The notes: generated by a model from the sequence alone, not told the origin. A stretch of 64,000 nt of DNA from an uncultured bacterium (GCA_900549415.1 URNX01000006.1:34035-98034); one strand, 5' to 3'. Counted from the stretch's first letter, positions 35,042 through 43,261 are shown. Translations and numbers: made by a program.

Positions 35042-35920
35042 TTAATCTCCAGATGTTTTCCGCTTCGCCCGCCGCGGTTCCCGAATGGATTCAGAGGCGG
35101 GGACGACGGGTATCCGGAGTTCGGTCGCGAACTGTCCGGGATCATCCGTGATGCCGTAGTCGATGTAGGTGATCTCCTTTGAAAAGCCCGCAATCTGCAG
35201 TTTGTGTTTGCGGATATATTCGAGCAGACGCCGGCAGTGACGGGCTGATTCGTTGTGATACCCCCGGAAACGGATAACGGCGCAGCGCTCCGCGGGGATC
35301 TCTTCCGTTTCGCCGGCATAGCGGTCTTCTTCATCCAGAATGAGAAAGACGGAGTCGTAGCGTTCCACTTCGCCGGATTCGAGATGCTCCGCGCTGATGC
35401 CGAGTCCGACTTTTCCGAGAAAGATGACGGGTTCCCGCTGGGCTTTCTCAAGCCGGAGCACGGGGGATTCCATGTCGAGAAAATTCTGAATGGAGAGCGA
35501 ATCGTGCTCGCGGGCGATGCGGCAGGGGGGAAAATCCTGAATGCGGACGACGTCGAATTCGGCATTCCGCGCATCATGAAGCTGGCGCAGGCGGTTGTCG
35601 ATTTTACGTTCGATCCGGCGCAGTTCCTCCAATTTCTGCGCGACGGCCTCCTTCTGTTTCATGAGCATGGCTTCGGCTTTGGCAACGTCGCGGTTCTGGA
35701 GGAACGCGGCGATTTCATCAAGCGGCATGTCAAGCACGCGGAGATAGCGGATGACATTGAGGGCGTTGAACTGGCGGACGCTGTAGTAGCGGTATCCGGT
35801 GGTCGGGTCGATGCGTTCCGGTTTCAGCAGCCAGATCGCTTCGTAATGCCGCAGGGAACTTACGCTCAGATGAAAGAGCTTTGCAATGTCGCCGATCTGG
35901 AAAAGTTCGGATTTATTCAT
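35042..35920 (-). CDS. MerR-family regulator with GyrI-like effector domain
   Basis: The product has 292 residues. The start at 35920 (MNKSELFQIGDIAKLFHLSV) has GGAGG upstream and overlaps the end of the MATE gene by eight bases. The N-terminal winged helix-turn-helix is MerR-like ('SLRHYEAIWLLKPERIDPTT', 'GYRYYSVRQFNALNVIRYLR'), followed by a dimerisation coiled coil ('AMLMKQKEAVAQKLEELRRI') and a BmrR/GyrI-type ligand-binding domain ('CAVIRFRGYHNESARHCRRL'). Regulators of this build sense lipophilic cations and drugs and activate efflux pumps. It is in one operon with a MATE transporter whose promoter has the long spacer typical of MerR targets. Confidence 0.93.
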   Translation of the reverse strand: MNKSELFQIGDIAKLFHLSVSSLRHYEAIWLLKPERIDPTTGYRYYSVRQFNALNVIRYLRVLDMPLDEIAAFLQNRDVAKAEAMLMKQKEAVAQKLEELRRIERKIDNRLRQLHDARNAEFDVVRIQDFPPCRIAREHDSLSIQNFLDMESPVLRLEKAQREPVIFLGKVGLGISAEHLESGEVERYDSVFLILDEEDRYAGETEEIPAERCAVIRFRGYHNESARHCRRLLEYIRKHKLQIAGFSKEITYIDYGITDDPGQFATELRIPVVPASESIREPRRAKRKTSGD

Positions 35921-37256
35921 AAAGGGCTTTCCTCCGCTGTTTTTCGAGAATGATGAATGCGACAACGCAGATTACAACCGAGAGGAGCGAGCCCGCCGGA
36001 GCGGCGAGTCCCATCGGGAACAGCGTATCCGCATAGAGTTTCGAGGCGAGCCACGAACCGGGGATGCGGACGAAGATGATCGAGATGCTGTTGTGCAGAA
36101 ACGAGATCCCTGAATGTTCGCACGCGCAGAAGTAGCCGCTGAAGCAGAAGTGGATCCCTGCAATGAGCGCATCGGTGACATATCCGCGAAGATACTGGCT
36201 GCCGAGCCGGATCACTTCGGGATTGTTTTCAAAGAGTCCCACGATTCCGGGCGCGTAAAGTTCCGAAACGAGAATGGTCAGAACTCCGAATCCGCTGGAA
36301 ATCAGAATTGCGTAGAGCAGAGTTTTCTGCGCCCGGTCATAGCGTTTCGCTCCGATGTTCTGCGCCGCGAGCGCCGAGACCGCCGAGATCATGGAGGAGG
36401 GGACGAGGAACAGCATGCAGATGATCTTTTCCACAATTCCCACCGCTGCGGCGTCGTTGAGTCCGCGCATGTTTGCGATGATCGTTATGACGATAAAGGC
36501 GATCTGGATAAAGCCGTCCTGAAGCGAAATCGGGACTCCGACGCGCAGGATCGGAGCAATGACGTCCCATTTGAATTTGAAGTCGGAGAGAGCGGGGCGG
36601 ATGCCCGATTTTCCCGCCGCAATCGCCGCCAGGGCAATGCCCGCGCTGACTGCCTGTGAAAGCGTCGTTCCGAGCGCCGCTCCCGCTGCGCCCATGCCCA
36701 TGGCGCCGATGAAGAGATAATCGAGCGCAATGTTTATGACGCACGCAATGGCGACGAAATACATCGGGCTCTTGCTGTCGCCGAGTCCGCGGTAGATGGA
36801 ACTGATGACGTTGTATGCCGTAATGAACGGGATTCCCGCGAAGCAGATGACGAGATACTGAACCGTTCCGCGAACTGCCTCCTGCGGAGTGGCGAGCAGG
36901 GTGGTGAGCGGTTTCACGAGCAGAATCAGAACTGCAGCGAATATGACGGACCCCGCGAGAAAGAGCGAAGCCGTGTTTCCCGCCGCGCCCGCCGCCTTGT
37001 CGTGCCGTCCTTCTCCGACTGCGCGTCCGATGGCAACGGTTGAGCCCATGGCGAGCCCCACGATCATGACGGTGATCATGTGCATGATCTGCGAGCCGAT
37101 CGCGACCGCCGTAATGCTTGCCGTTCCGTCGAACTGCCCGACGATGAACAGGTCCGCCATTCCGTAGAGGGTCTGGAGAAAGTACGAGAGCAGGAACGGA
37201 AGCGAAAACAGCACGGTGTTTTTGAATACGCTTCCCGTCGTCAGATCCTTTTCCAT
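35913..37256 (-). CDS. MATE-family multidrug efflux transporter
   Basis: The product has 447 residues. The start at 37256 (MEKDLTTGSVFKNTVLFSLP) has AAAGGATG upstream; it is the usual MATE start. About twelve membrane helices are visible. Family features: 'FLLSYFLQTLYGMADLFIVGQ', 'AVAIGSQIMHMITVMIVGLA', 'TVAIGRAVGEGRHDKA' and in the second half 'SMISAVSALAAQNIGAKRYDRA', the repeat of the first. It is a sodium- or proton-driven exporter of cationic compounds in the inner membrane. It is the first gene of an operon with a MerR-type activator, which should induce it when a substrate is present. Confidence 0.95.
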   Translation of the reverse strand: MEKDLTTGSVFKNTVLFSLPFLLSYFLQTLYGMADLFIVGQFDGTASITAVAIGSQIMHMITVMIVGLAMGSTVAIGRAVGEGRHDKAAGAAGNTASLFLAGSVIFAAVLILLVKPLTTLLATPQEAVRGTVQYLVICFAGIPFITAYNVISSIYRGLGDSKSPMYFVAIACVINIALDYLFIGAMGMGAAGAALGTTLSQAVSAGIALAAIAAGKSGIRPALSDFKFKWDVIAPILRVGVPISLQDGFIQIAFIVITIIANMRGLNDAAAVGIVEKIICMLFLVPSSMISAVSALAAQNIGAKRYDRAQKTLLYAILISSGFGVLTILVSELYAPGIVGLFENNPEVIRLGSQYLRGYVTDALIAGIHFCFSGYFCACEHSGISFLHNSISIIFVRIPGSWLASKLYADTLFPMGLAAPAGSLLSVVICVVAFIILEKQRRKALYE

Positions 37257-37280
37257 AAAACATCCTTTCGTGTATGGGGT

Positions 37281-37311
37281 AATATAATACTCTACAATCG
37301 TTGCAGAGCAA
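37281..37311 (-). promoter_or_regulatory. MerR-type promoter/operator of the MATE-MerR operon
   Basis: Reading leftward, TTGCTC (37311-37306), a 19-bp spacer, TATATT (37286-37281). The spacer region is filled by the dyad CTCTACAATCGTTGCAGAG (37290-37308; arms CTCTxCAA/TTGxAGAG). An overlong 19-bp spacer carrying a dyad is the hallmark of promoters activated by MerR-family proteins through DNA untwisting. Confidence 0.8.
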
Positions 37312-37410
37312 GTGTTGTTTGAAATTTTCATGAAGAAAACTTAATTTTCCATTTTGTGGAAATCCGGAAATCCAGCGGTATAGTATCGCATAGAACAATG
37401 GGGGGATAAC

Positions 37411-39186
37411 ATGAAACTGCTGAAACCATACGGAATTCTCTGGATTCTCGCCGCCTTTTACATTCTGGCTTACCTGACGCCGCTGGCCTGCCGCCCGATG
37501 CTGCGTCCGGATGAGTACCGCTATGCGGAAATCCCGCGCGAAATGCTCGAAACCGGCGACTGGGTTACGCCGAAGATGCTCGGAGTTCGCTACTTCGAGA
37601 AGCCCGCGCCGGGATATCAGCTGACCGCCGTCTCGTTTTCCCTGTTCGGGGAGAATGCGTTTGCCCTGCGTCTGCCGTCCGCCCTGGCGTCGCTGCTGAC
37701 CGCCGTGTTGATTTTTCTGCTCGCCCGGACGTTTTCCCGGGATCGGGCGTTTGCGTTTCTGAGCGCGGGAATCTTTCTGACCTTCGGACTAGTCTTCGGC
37801 GTCGGGACGTTTGCGGTTGTGGATATGCAGCTGACCGCCGCGCTGACCGGCGCGGTCGTTTTCGGTTTTCTCGCATGGCACAGCCGCAAAAAACTTTGGA
37901 AGGAGGTCGTGTTTCTGGTTTGCGCGGGCGTGTTCGCCGGCGTTGCATTCCTGATAAAGGGCGGACTCGGCGTTGTGATTCCTGCAATTGTTCTTGTGCC
38001 GTTCCTGATGTTCCGCCGCGAATGGAAACGCATCTTCATCTATGGCGTGACCGTGCTTGGCGCCGCCGCTTTGGTTGCGCTCCCGTGGAGTCTTGCGATC
38101 CATGAGGCGGAGCCGGATTTCTGGCGTTACTTCCTGGAGGAGGAACACTGGAAACGCTTTACCTCGGCGACTTACGACCGCAAGCCTCAGCCGTTCTGGT
38201 ATTTCATTCCCGTTCTGTTCGGCGGAATGCTTCCCGCGGGACTCCTCTGGTTTGCCGGGTGGACCGGCTGGAAGAAACGCTTCTCCGTTTCCGCTCCTCT
38301 GCTGGAGAAGACGCGGATTGCGCTGCGCTCGCTTCTGATCGAATCTCCGGCGCTTTCGTTCCTGTTCTGCTGGTTTGTGATTCCGTTCGTCTTTTTCTCC
38401 GCTTCGAGTTGCAAACTCGGGACGTACATTCTTCCGTGCTTTCCTCCGCTTGCGATGCTGACGGCGGACGGGGTCTGCGCCGCATTCCGCACGAACCGGG
38501 CTTCCGCGCAGAAATGGCTGAACGGCATGCTTCGCTGCTTCGGCGGAGCGATCCTTGCGCTCTCCGCATTGGCTCTGAGCGGGCTTGTCATTATGAAGCT
38601 GACCGACTTTCTCATTTTCGGCGGGAGCTTCTGGCTGCAGGTCACGACGGCGCTTCTGCTCTTCGCATGGGGCTGTCTGGTGTGGCGCAGCGCAAAAGAG
38701 AAACACAATCTGCGGAAGATGGCTCTCTTCCTTTTCGGAATAACGCCTGCAGTGATAACGGCTCTTGCCTCGCTCACTCCCGAGCAGTTCGGGAACAGGG
38801 CGACGGGGGACGCGATCCGGATGTGTCTGAAGGATATGCCGGTCAACGCGGATGATCTTGTGCTTGTCGACCGCAACACCGCGACTGCGGCGGGATGGGT
38901 TTTGAAGCGCTCCGATCTGATTGTCATCGGCAGACCGGGCGAGATGCAGTACGGTTTCCTGAACTATCCGGAATACGCCTCCCGCTGGTATCAGGAAACC
39001 GATCTGGAACAGCTGGTCCGCACGACTCCTTCCGGAAAGCGCGTCTGGATCATGATTGAGCGCGGAGATCCGAAGCCGCTTCCCCTCCGCGATTCCGGAT
39101 GCGGAGATTCACCATGCCGATGGCGTGACAGCCGCCCGTTTCTGACAGTCACGGCACAGGCGTTTTGCTTGCCCGGGGTCTGCTGA
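37411..39186 (+). CDS. ArnT-like membrane glycosyltransferase
   Basis: The product has 591 residues, starting at 37411 after GGGGGGATAAC. It is a GT-C-fold transferase of the ArnT/PMT family, which moves sugars from polyprenyl phosphate to lipid A or other acceptors on the periplasmic side. The first loop has the signature 'MLRPDEYRYAEIPREMLETG' and 'MLGVRYFEKPAPGYQLTAV', with the catalytic Asp in RPDE. About twelve helices follow, then a soluble C-terminal domain. The last 25 residues are Cys-rich and odd (GCGDSPCRWRD); a one-base shift near 39100 would give a more natural ending (AEIHHADGVTAARF, stop at 39143-39145), so a late frameshift is suspected. It is divergent from the MATE operon. 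Confidence 0.9.
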   Translation: MKLLKPYGILWILAAFYILAYLTPLACRPMLRPDEYRYAEIPREMLETGDWVTPKMLGVRYFEKPAPGYQLTAVSFSLFGENAFALRLPSALASLLTAVLIFLLARTFSRDRAFAFLSAGIFLTFGLVFGVGTFAVVDMQLTAALTGAVVFGFLAWHSRKKLWKEVVFLVCAGVFAGVAFLIKGGLGVVIPAIVLVPFLMFRREWKRIFIYGVTVLGAAALVALPWSLAIHEAEPDFWRYFLEEEHWKRFTSATYDRKPQPFWYFIPVLFGGMLPAGLLWFAGWTGWKKRFSVSAPLLEKTRIALRSLLIESPALSFLFCWFVIPFVFFSASSCKLGTYILPCFPPLAMLTADGVCAAFRTNRASAQKWLNGMLRCFGGAILALSALALSGLVIMKLTDFLIFGGSFWLQVTTALLLFAWGCLVWRSAKEKHNLRKMALFLFGITPAVITALASLTPEQFGNRATGDAIRMCLKDMPVNADDLVLVDRNTATAAGWVLKRSDLIVIGRPGEMQYGFLNYPEYASRWYQETDLEQLVRTTPSGKRVWIMIERGDPKPLPLRDSGCGDSPCRWRDSRPFLTVTAQAFCLPGVC

Positions 39187-39305
39187 TTCTTGCCCCATGC
39201 CGCTGCGCATGCACCCGGCGATAGCGTTCGGCGATCCGTTCTTTGTTGTTCCTCCGTCTGCGGAGTTGCTGGAAAAATACTCGGACTGAAAAATATTTCC
39301 GGGGC

Positions 39306-39361
39306 TTGAAAAAAACGGAAATCCCTCTATATTTAAAATGTAATTTTAAATTTGAGGGATT
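39306..39361 (+). promoter_or_regulatory. Promoter and 42-bp palindrome of the DUF4143 ATPase gene
   Basis: TTGAAA (39306-39311), 16 bp, TATATT (39328-39333). A nested inverted repeat spans 39320-39361: AATCCCTC (39320-39327) with GAGGGATT (39354-39361), and inside it ATTTAAAAT (39331-39339) with ATTTTAAAT (39343-39351). It covers the -10 box and the ribosome binding site (GAGGG) and ends two bases before the ATG. The 120 bases upstream, between the ArnT-like gene and this promoter, hold only a short open frame (39197-39289) that I do not call a gene. Confidence 0.65.
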
Positions 39362-39363
39362 TT

Positions 39364-40593
39364 ATGTATATTCAACGGAATCTGAAGAACGCATTTCTGG
39401 AGGCGAACGATTTTTATCCCGCTTTGCTGGTGACCGGATCCCGGCAAGTCGGGAAGACAACGTTTCTGCGTAACATTGCAGAAACGGAACGGCGGTTTGT
39501 TTCGCTTGATCCGCCGGATATCCGGATGCAGGCGAAGGAAGACCCCCGGCTGTTTCTCGCCAACAATCCGCCTCCGGTGATTATTGATGAAATTCAGTAT
39601 GCTCCGGAACTTCTTCCGTACATCAAACAGCAGATCGACGAAGCGCGGATTTCCGATCCGGAGCACGCGCACGGCTTGTTCTGGCTGACCGGTTCCCAGC
39701 AGTTTGAAATGATGAAAAATGTCAGTGAGTCTCTTGCGGGGAGAATCGGAATTTTTTCTCTTTACGGCTTTTCCCATGCGGAGCTTGCAGGGAGAGACAG
39801 CGGAGCCTTCCTTCCGGACCGGTCATTTGAAACTCCGGAGCCGGCGGTTTCCCCTCTGAAAGTTTTTACGGAGATCTGGCGCGGTTCGTTTCCCGGGCTT
39901 GTGACGGCTTCCGCACCGGAAAAATTCTGGCAGTCCTTCTACCAATCCTATCTGCAAACCTATCTTTCCCGTGATGTGCGCGACCTGACGCAGGTTGCAG
40001 ATGAACACCGGTTCTACATGTTTCTTCGGGCTGTTGCCGCACGGAGCGGACAGCTTCTGAACTGTTCGAGTCTTTCCCGCGAAGCGGAGGTTTCTCAGCC
40101 GACCGTGAAAAGCTGGCTTTCCATTCTTGAAACATCCGGATTGGTGAAGCTGCTGTATCCTTTCGGACGCAATCGTATGAAGCAGATGATTTCCACGCCG
40201 AAAGTCTATATGCTGGATACCGGACTTATCGCTTTTCTTTCCGGCTGGAGTTCTCCGGAAACGCTGATGAACGGAGCTGTTGCCGGACATATCTTTGAAT
40301 CCTGGTGCTTTGCCGAAATCCTGAAAAGCTATACGAATGCGGGCGAAGCTCCGGATTTCTTCTATTACCGTGATCGTGAGGACAATGAAATTGACTTGAT
40401 CATCCAGCGGAACGGAACGCTTTATCCCGTGGAATTTAAAAAAGCAGCGACGCTGAAAAAGGATGACGTCAAGGCGTTTGCGAAACTCTCTTCTTTTGGT
40501 CAGCCTGTCGGAATGGGGGCTCTCATCAGTCTGTTTCCGGAAATTCAGTTTCTCCGCGATAATGTGCGCACAATTCCCGCATGGAGGCTCTGA
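39364..40593 (+). CDS. AAA ATPase with DUF4143 (restriction-fold) domain
   Basis: The product has 409 residues. The start at 39364 follows GAGGG. The N-terminal AAA_14 domain has Walker A VTGSRQVGKTTFLRN and Walker B PPPVIIDEIQYAPEL, with sensor-like 'LFWLTGSQQFEMMKNVSESL'. A helical linker contains a winged-helix segment ('CSSLSREAEVSQPTVKSWLS', 'LETSGLVKLLYPF'). The C-terminal DUF4143 domain has 'KVYMLDTGLIAFL', 'GHIFESWCFAEI' and 'FFYYRDREDNEIDLIIQRNG', with the D/E..K pattern of the nuclease-like fold (EIDLI then YPVEFKKAAT). These proteins are widespread and of uncertain role, often horizontally transferred. It overlaps the next gene by one base. Confidence 0.93.
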   Translation: MYIQRNLKNAFLEANDFYPALLVTGSRQVGKTTFLRNIAETERRFVSLDPPDIRMQAKEDPRLFLANNPPPVIIDEIQYAPELLPYIKQQIDEARISDPEHAHGLFWLTGSQQFEMMKNVSESLAGRIGIFSLYGFSHAELAGRDSGAFLPDRSFETPEPAVSPLKVFTEIWRGSFPGLVTASAPEKFWQSFYQSYLQTYLSRDVRDLTQVADEHRFYMFLRAVAARSGQLLNCSSLSREAEVSQPTVKSWLSILETSGLVKLLYPFGRNRMKQMISTPKVYMLDTGLIAFLSGWSSPETLMNGAVAGHIFESWCFAEILKSYTNAGEAPDFFYYRDREDNEIDLIIQRNGTLYPVEFKKAATLKKDDVKAFAKLSSFGQPVGMGALISLFPEIQFLRDNVRTIPAWRL

Positions 40594-40907
40594 TGGATGA
40601 ATTTGAAGAACTGAGAATGCGCGACCCCGCCGCGTACCGGCGGCTGATGGATTCGCTGCCCGATGTGCGCGACGGGCTGAATCGTCAGCAGCGGAATCTG
40701 CTCGTTACGATGAAACGGCTCGGGCTTGCATCGGATGCGCGGATGAAAAGCACTGCGTATGTGACACTCAATACCCCTTCGGTGGAGGAACGGTATCACC
40801 AGCCGGTGATACGCACGCATCTGCGCGAAGTCCGTTTCACCGATGAAGAGGGCGGAGATCTGCCGGAGCCGGAAAAATATTACACGCCTGATCTCGGGCT
40901 TTTTTGA
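40593..40907 (+). CDS. Small hypothetical protein
   Basis: The product has 104 residues. The start at 40593 overlaps the preceding stop (TGATG) and has GGAGG five bases upstream; an ATG twelve bases earlier is possible. The N-terminal half is helical and charged ('DEFEELRMRDPAAYRRLMD', 'NRQQRNLLVTMKRLG'), the C-terminal half less regular ('NTPSVEERYHQPVIRTHL'). There is no signal, membrane segment or known motif. It sits between the DUF4143 ATPase and trmO, nine bases before the latter, so the three appear to be one transcript. Function unknown. Confidence 0.65.
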   Translation: MDEFEELRMRDPAAYRRLMDSLPDVRDGLNRQQRNLLVTMKRLGLASDARMKSTAYVTLNTPSVEERYHQPVIRTHLREVRFTDEEGGDLPEPEKYYTPDLGLF

Positions 40908-40916
40908 GCAGCGGAA

Positions 40917-41693
40917 ATGAAATTCGAATTTGAGCCCATCGGCGTCTTCTCATGTCCGCGCAAATACCGCTTTGAAACGCCGCGCCAGGGAGCGTTCGCG
41001 GATAACTCCGGAGTGATTGTTCTGAACGCGGAAGACCCGCGCCTCGCTGAAGCCTGCCGCGACCTTAACGGAGTGGAACGCATCTGGGTGATTTTCTGTT
41101 TTCATCTGAATTCCGGCTGGCGTCCCTTCATTCAGCCGCCCGTATCACCCGGCGGACGGCGCGTCAGCACGCTGGCGACCCGCGCGCCGTACCGTCCGAA
41201 TCCGATCGGCATGAGCTGCGTTGAACTTGTCCGTGTGGAAAAAAACAAACTTTATGTGCGCGACAGCGACCTGCTTGACGGTACGCCCGTGCTGGATATC
41301 AAGCCGTACATTCCGGCGGCGGACGCGTTCCCCGCGTCGCGCGTCGCCTGGCTTGATGAGGCGGAGGCGGACAAATATTCCATTGAATACACCCCCGATG
41401 CAATGGCGCGGATTGAGTGGCTGCGCGGGCAGGGCGGACCTGATCTGGAGAATTTCTGTTCCGTCCAGCTGGCGTTCGATCCTTTCAACCGCCGCCGCAA
41501 GCGAGTCTGCGAAGAGCCGGAGGGCGGCTGGAGTATCGGCTGCAGGACATGGCGGGTTTACTTCACGGTCACGGAAAAATTGCTTACCGTTCATGCCGTG
41601 CGTTCGCATTATACACAGGACGAACTTGCATCCGGAGAGGATAAATACGGAGACAAGGCTTTGCACCGGGCGTTCGCAGAGAATTTCCGCTGA
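40917..41693 (+). CDS. trmO: tRNA (N6-threonylcarbamoyladenosine(37)-N6)-methyltransferase TrmO
   Basis: The product has 258 residues. TrmO methylates t6A37 to m6t6A37 in ACY-decoding tRNA-Thr using S-adenosylmethionine; it was formerly annotated TsaA/YaeB. Seen: N-terminal 'FEFEPIGVFSCPRKYRFETPR', 'QGAFADNSGVIVLNAE', 'RIWVIFCFHLNSGW' and the signature VSTLATRAPYRPNPIGMS, followed by 'LLDGTPVLDIKPYIP'. The C-terminal domain ends in 'DKALHRAFAENFR'. The full family layout is present. Its tRNA-Thr substrate class includes ACY readers, not the tRNA-Thr(TGT) encoded nearby. It converges with gcvH across two GC hairpins. Confidence 0.93.
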   Translation: MKFEFEPIGVFSCPRKYRFETPRQGAFADNSGVIVLNAEDPRLAEACRDLNGVERIWVIFCFHLNSGWRPFIQPPVSPGGRRVSTLATRAPYRPNPIGMSCVELVRVEKNKLYVRDSDLLDGTPVLDIKPYIPAADAFPASRVAWLDEAEADKYSIEYTPDAMARIEWLRGQGGPDLENFCSVQLAFDPFNRRRKRVCEEPEGGWSIGCRTWRVYFTVTEKLLTVHAVRSHYTQDELASGEDKYGDKALHRAFAENFR

Positions 41694-41713
41694 TTTTCAG
41701 GCAAGTGAGAATA

Positions 41714-41770
41714 CCCGGGCTTGAAACCCGGGGAATGCGTTTCCGGAGCCGCGGAGGAGCGCCGGAAACG
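41714..41770. repeat. Two GC-rich hairpins between trmO and the gcvH-like gene
   Basis: CCCGGG (41714-41719) pairs with CCCGGG (41727-41732), and CGTTTCCGG (41738-41746) with CCGGAAACG (41762-41770). They lie between convergent genes and could act as bidirectional terminators, but neither is followed by a T-run on either strand. Confidence 0.45.
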
Positions 41771-41784
41771 GGAAACTGTTGAGA

Positions 41785-42153
41785 TTAAAGCGTGTTCAGA
41801 TATTTTTTGTAATCCGCTTCTTCCATAAGGTCGTCGAATTCGGCAAGGTCGATATTCTCAAGCTTGCAGATCCAGCCTTTGTCTTCCGGGGAGCGGTTGA
41901 TGATGCCCGGGTCATCGTCCAGATTGTGGTTGATTGCGATGACCGTTCCGCTGACGGGGGAATAGACGTTGGAAGATTCCGTCACCGATTCCACAATTCC
42001 GAGTGTGTCGCCGACGATGACGTCGGAGCCTTCCCGGGGGAGCTCTGCATAGGAGATGTCGCCAAGTTCGTTTGCGGCAAATGCTGTGATGCCGACGATT
42101 GCGTCGTCACCGTCCAGTTTGACCCACTGATGTCCTTTAGAGTAGTATTTCAT
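41785..42153 (-). CDS. Glycine cleavage H-like protein lacking the lipoyl lysine
   Basis: The product has 122 residues. The start at 42153 (MKYYSKGHQWVKLDGDDAIV) has GGAGGAA upstream and matches GcvH. The lipoyl-domain fold is clearly present: 'GITAFAANELGDISYAELP', 'GDTLGIVESV', 'NVYSPVSGTVIAINHNLDDD' and 'PGIINRSPEDKGWICKLENI'. In GcvH the lipoic acid is carried by the Lys in ESVKA; here the codon is ACG, giving Thr58 (ESVTES). Without that lysine it cannot work as the usual aminomethyl carrier. No gcvT, gcvP or lipoylation gene lies nearby. It may be a paralogue with another role; a sequencing error would need more than one changed base. Confidence 0.9.
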   Translation of the reverse strand: MKYYSKGHQWVKLDGDDAIVGITAFAANELGDISYAELPREGSDVIVGDTLGIVESVTESSNVYSPVSGTVIAINHNLDDDPGIINRSPEDKGWICKLENIDLAEFDDLMEEADYKKYLNTL

Positions 42154-42195
42154 GTTTTGCGTTCCTCCGCGTTTGGTTCCTTTCGTTATGCTGAA

Positions 42196-42223
42196 ATAAT
42201 AAATCATATTTCCGTATTTTCAA
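42196..42223 (-). promoter_or_regulatory. Promoter of the gcvH-like gene
   Basis: Reading leftward, TTGAAA (42223-42218), 16 bp, TATTAT (42201-42196), about 43 bases upstream of the start codon. Confidence 0.6.
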
Positions 42224-42301
42224 CAGGAAAACAGAAAAAAAATTGATATTCATGTAAAAAAGTTGCGTTCGAGGTGAAAAATATCTGTCAAACAGGAACG
42301 G

Positions 42302-43261
42302 TTACTGAATTGATTCCTGTTTTTTGAATTTTTCCCATGATTCGGGCATTGGTGATACGCAGCGGATCTGCTTGTTGAGGAACGGATGGCGGAATTCCAG
42401 ACGCTCCGAATGCAGCGCCTGAGCCGGGAGACGCAGCAGTGCGCGGTCGGCGTCGGAGATGGTTTGAGAGCGGATCTTCAGGAAAATCCGTTCGTCTGGA
42501 CCGTAGAGCTTGTCGCCCGCGAGCGGAAAGCCGAGTGAGAAGAGCGTGGCGCGGATCTGGTGCTGGCGCCCGGTGTGCGGAATGGCGCGGACGAGCGTCA
42601 TATCCTTTCCGAAACGGCGGAGCGGAATCAGCTCGGTGTCTGCGGAACAGGGATCGTTTTCGGAAAAATCGCCGGCGAGAAAACGTTTTTTCTTGGCAAC
42701 GGCGCTGGAGTCGTCGTGAACGAGTCTTCCGCGCGCCCGGACGGGGTGCGCAAAGTCGCCGAAGACGAGCGCCAGATACTCCTTTTTCATCGCAGTTGCA
42801 CACATCGCCGCCGCTGCTTCCTGAGTGCGTGCGGCGACAAGCAGACCGGAAGTTTCGCGGTCCAGCCGGTTCACAAAACGGATTTCACCGTACTTCAACC
42901 CAGCCTGATACCAGAGGGTGTTGCGGTAGAAGGGACCGGTCGGGTGAACACAGAGATCCCCGGATTTTTCGAACACGAGGAGATCTCCGTCTTCGTAAAG
43001 TGTGCGGAAATGCAGATCCGCTTCCGGCTCCGGCGCGGGATCCGGAAAGAATGCCACGCAGTCGTGTTCGCGGAGCATGGTTTCCGGAGCGGCGGGGAGG
43101 CTGTTGACCTGTACTTTGCCGTTCCGGATCTGCATGTTCCACCCGGCGGCGTCGAAACGCGGAAAGCGGCGGGAGAGATAATCCGTCAGATTCATTCCGT
43201 GTTCGCTGCGGAGAATGTGGCTGTAGAGAATGCGGTGTTTGAATTTTTCTTCAAAGTTCAT
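42302..43261 (-). CDS. RluA-family pseudouridine synthase
   Basis: The product has 319 residues from the ATG at 43261, seven bases after the kinase stop codon. The enzyme isomerises uridine to pseudouridine in rRNA or tRNA. An S4-like N-terminal RNA-binding part ('GMNLTDYLSRRFPRFDAAGW', 'QIRNGKVQVNS') precedes the catalytic domain with 'LLVFEKSGDLCVHPTG' and the signature VNRLDRETSGLLVAAR, whose Asp is the nucleophile (family usually HRLD; here NRLD). 'PHTGRQHQIRATLFSLGFPLAGD' completes the active site. The target base cannot be told from sequence. It is co-transcribed with the kinase upstream. Confidence 0.92.
   Translation of the reverse strand: MNFEEKFKHRILYSHILRSEHGMNLTDYLSRRFPRFDAAGWNMQIRNGKVQVNSLPAAPETMLREHDCVAFFPDPAPEPEADLHFRTLYEDGDLLVFEKSGDLCVHPTGPFYRNTLWYQAGLKYGEIRFVNRLDRETSGLLVAARTQEAAAAMCATAMKKEYLALVFGDFAHPVRARGRLVHDDSSAVAKKKRFLAGDFSENDPCSADTELIPLRRFGKDMTLVRAIPHTGRQHQIRATLFSLGFPLAGDKLYGPDERIFLKIRSQTISDADRALLRLPAQALHSERLEFRHPFLNKQIRCVSPMPESWEKFKKQESIQ

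Noticed and set aside
39197..39289. 31-codon open frame after the ArnT-like gene
   Set aside because: It has no ribosome binding site, no recognisable motif, and its reading frame is shared with the region beyond the suspected frameshift of the ArnT-like gene.
41714..41770. Considered as a CRISPR or REP array
   Set aside because: There are only two different hairpins, with no regularly spaced repeat. No CRISPR array was seen anywhere in the window.
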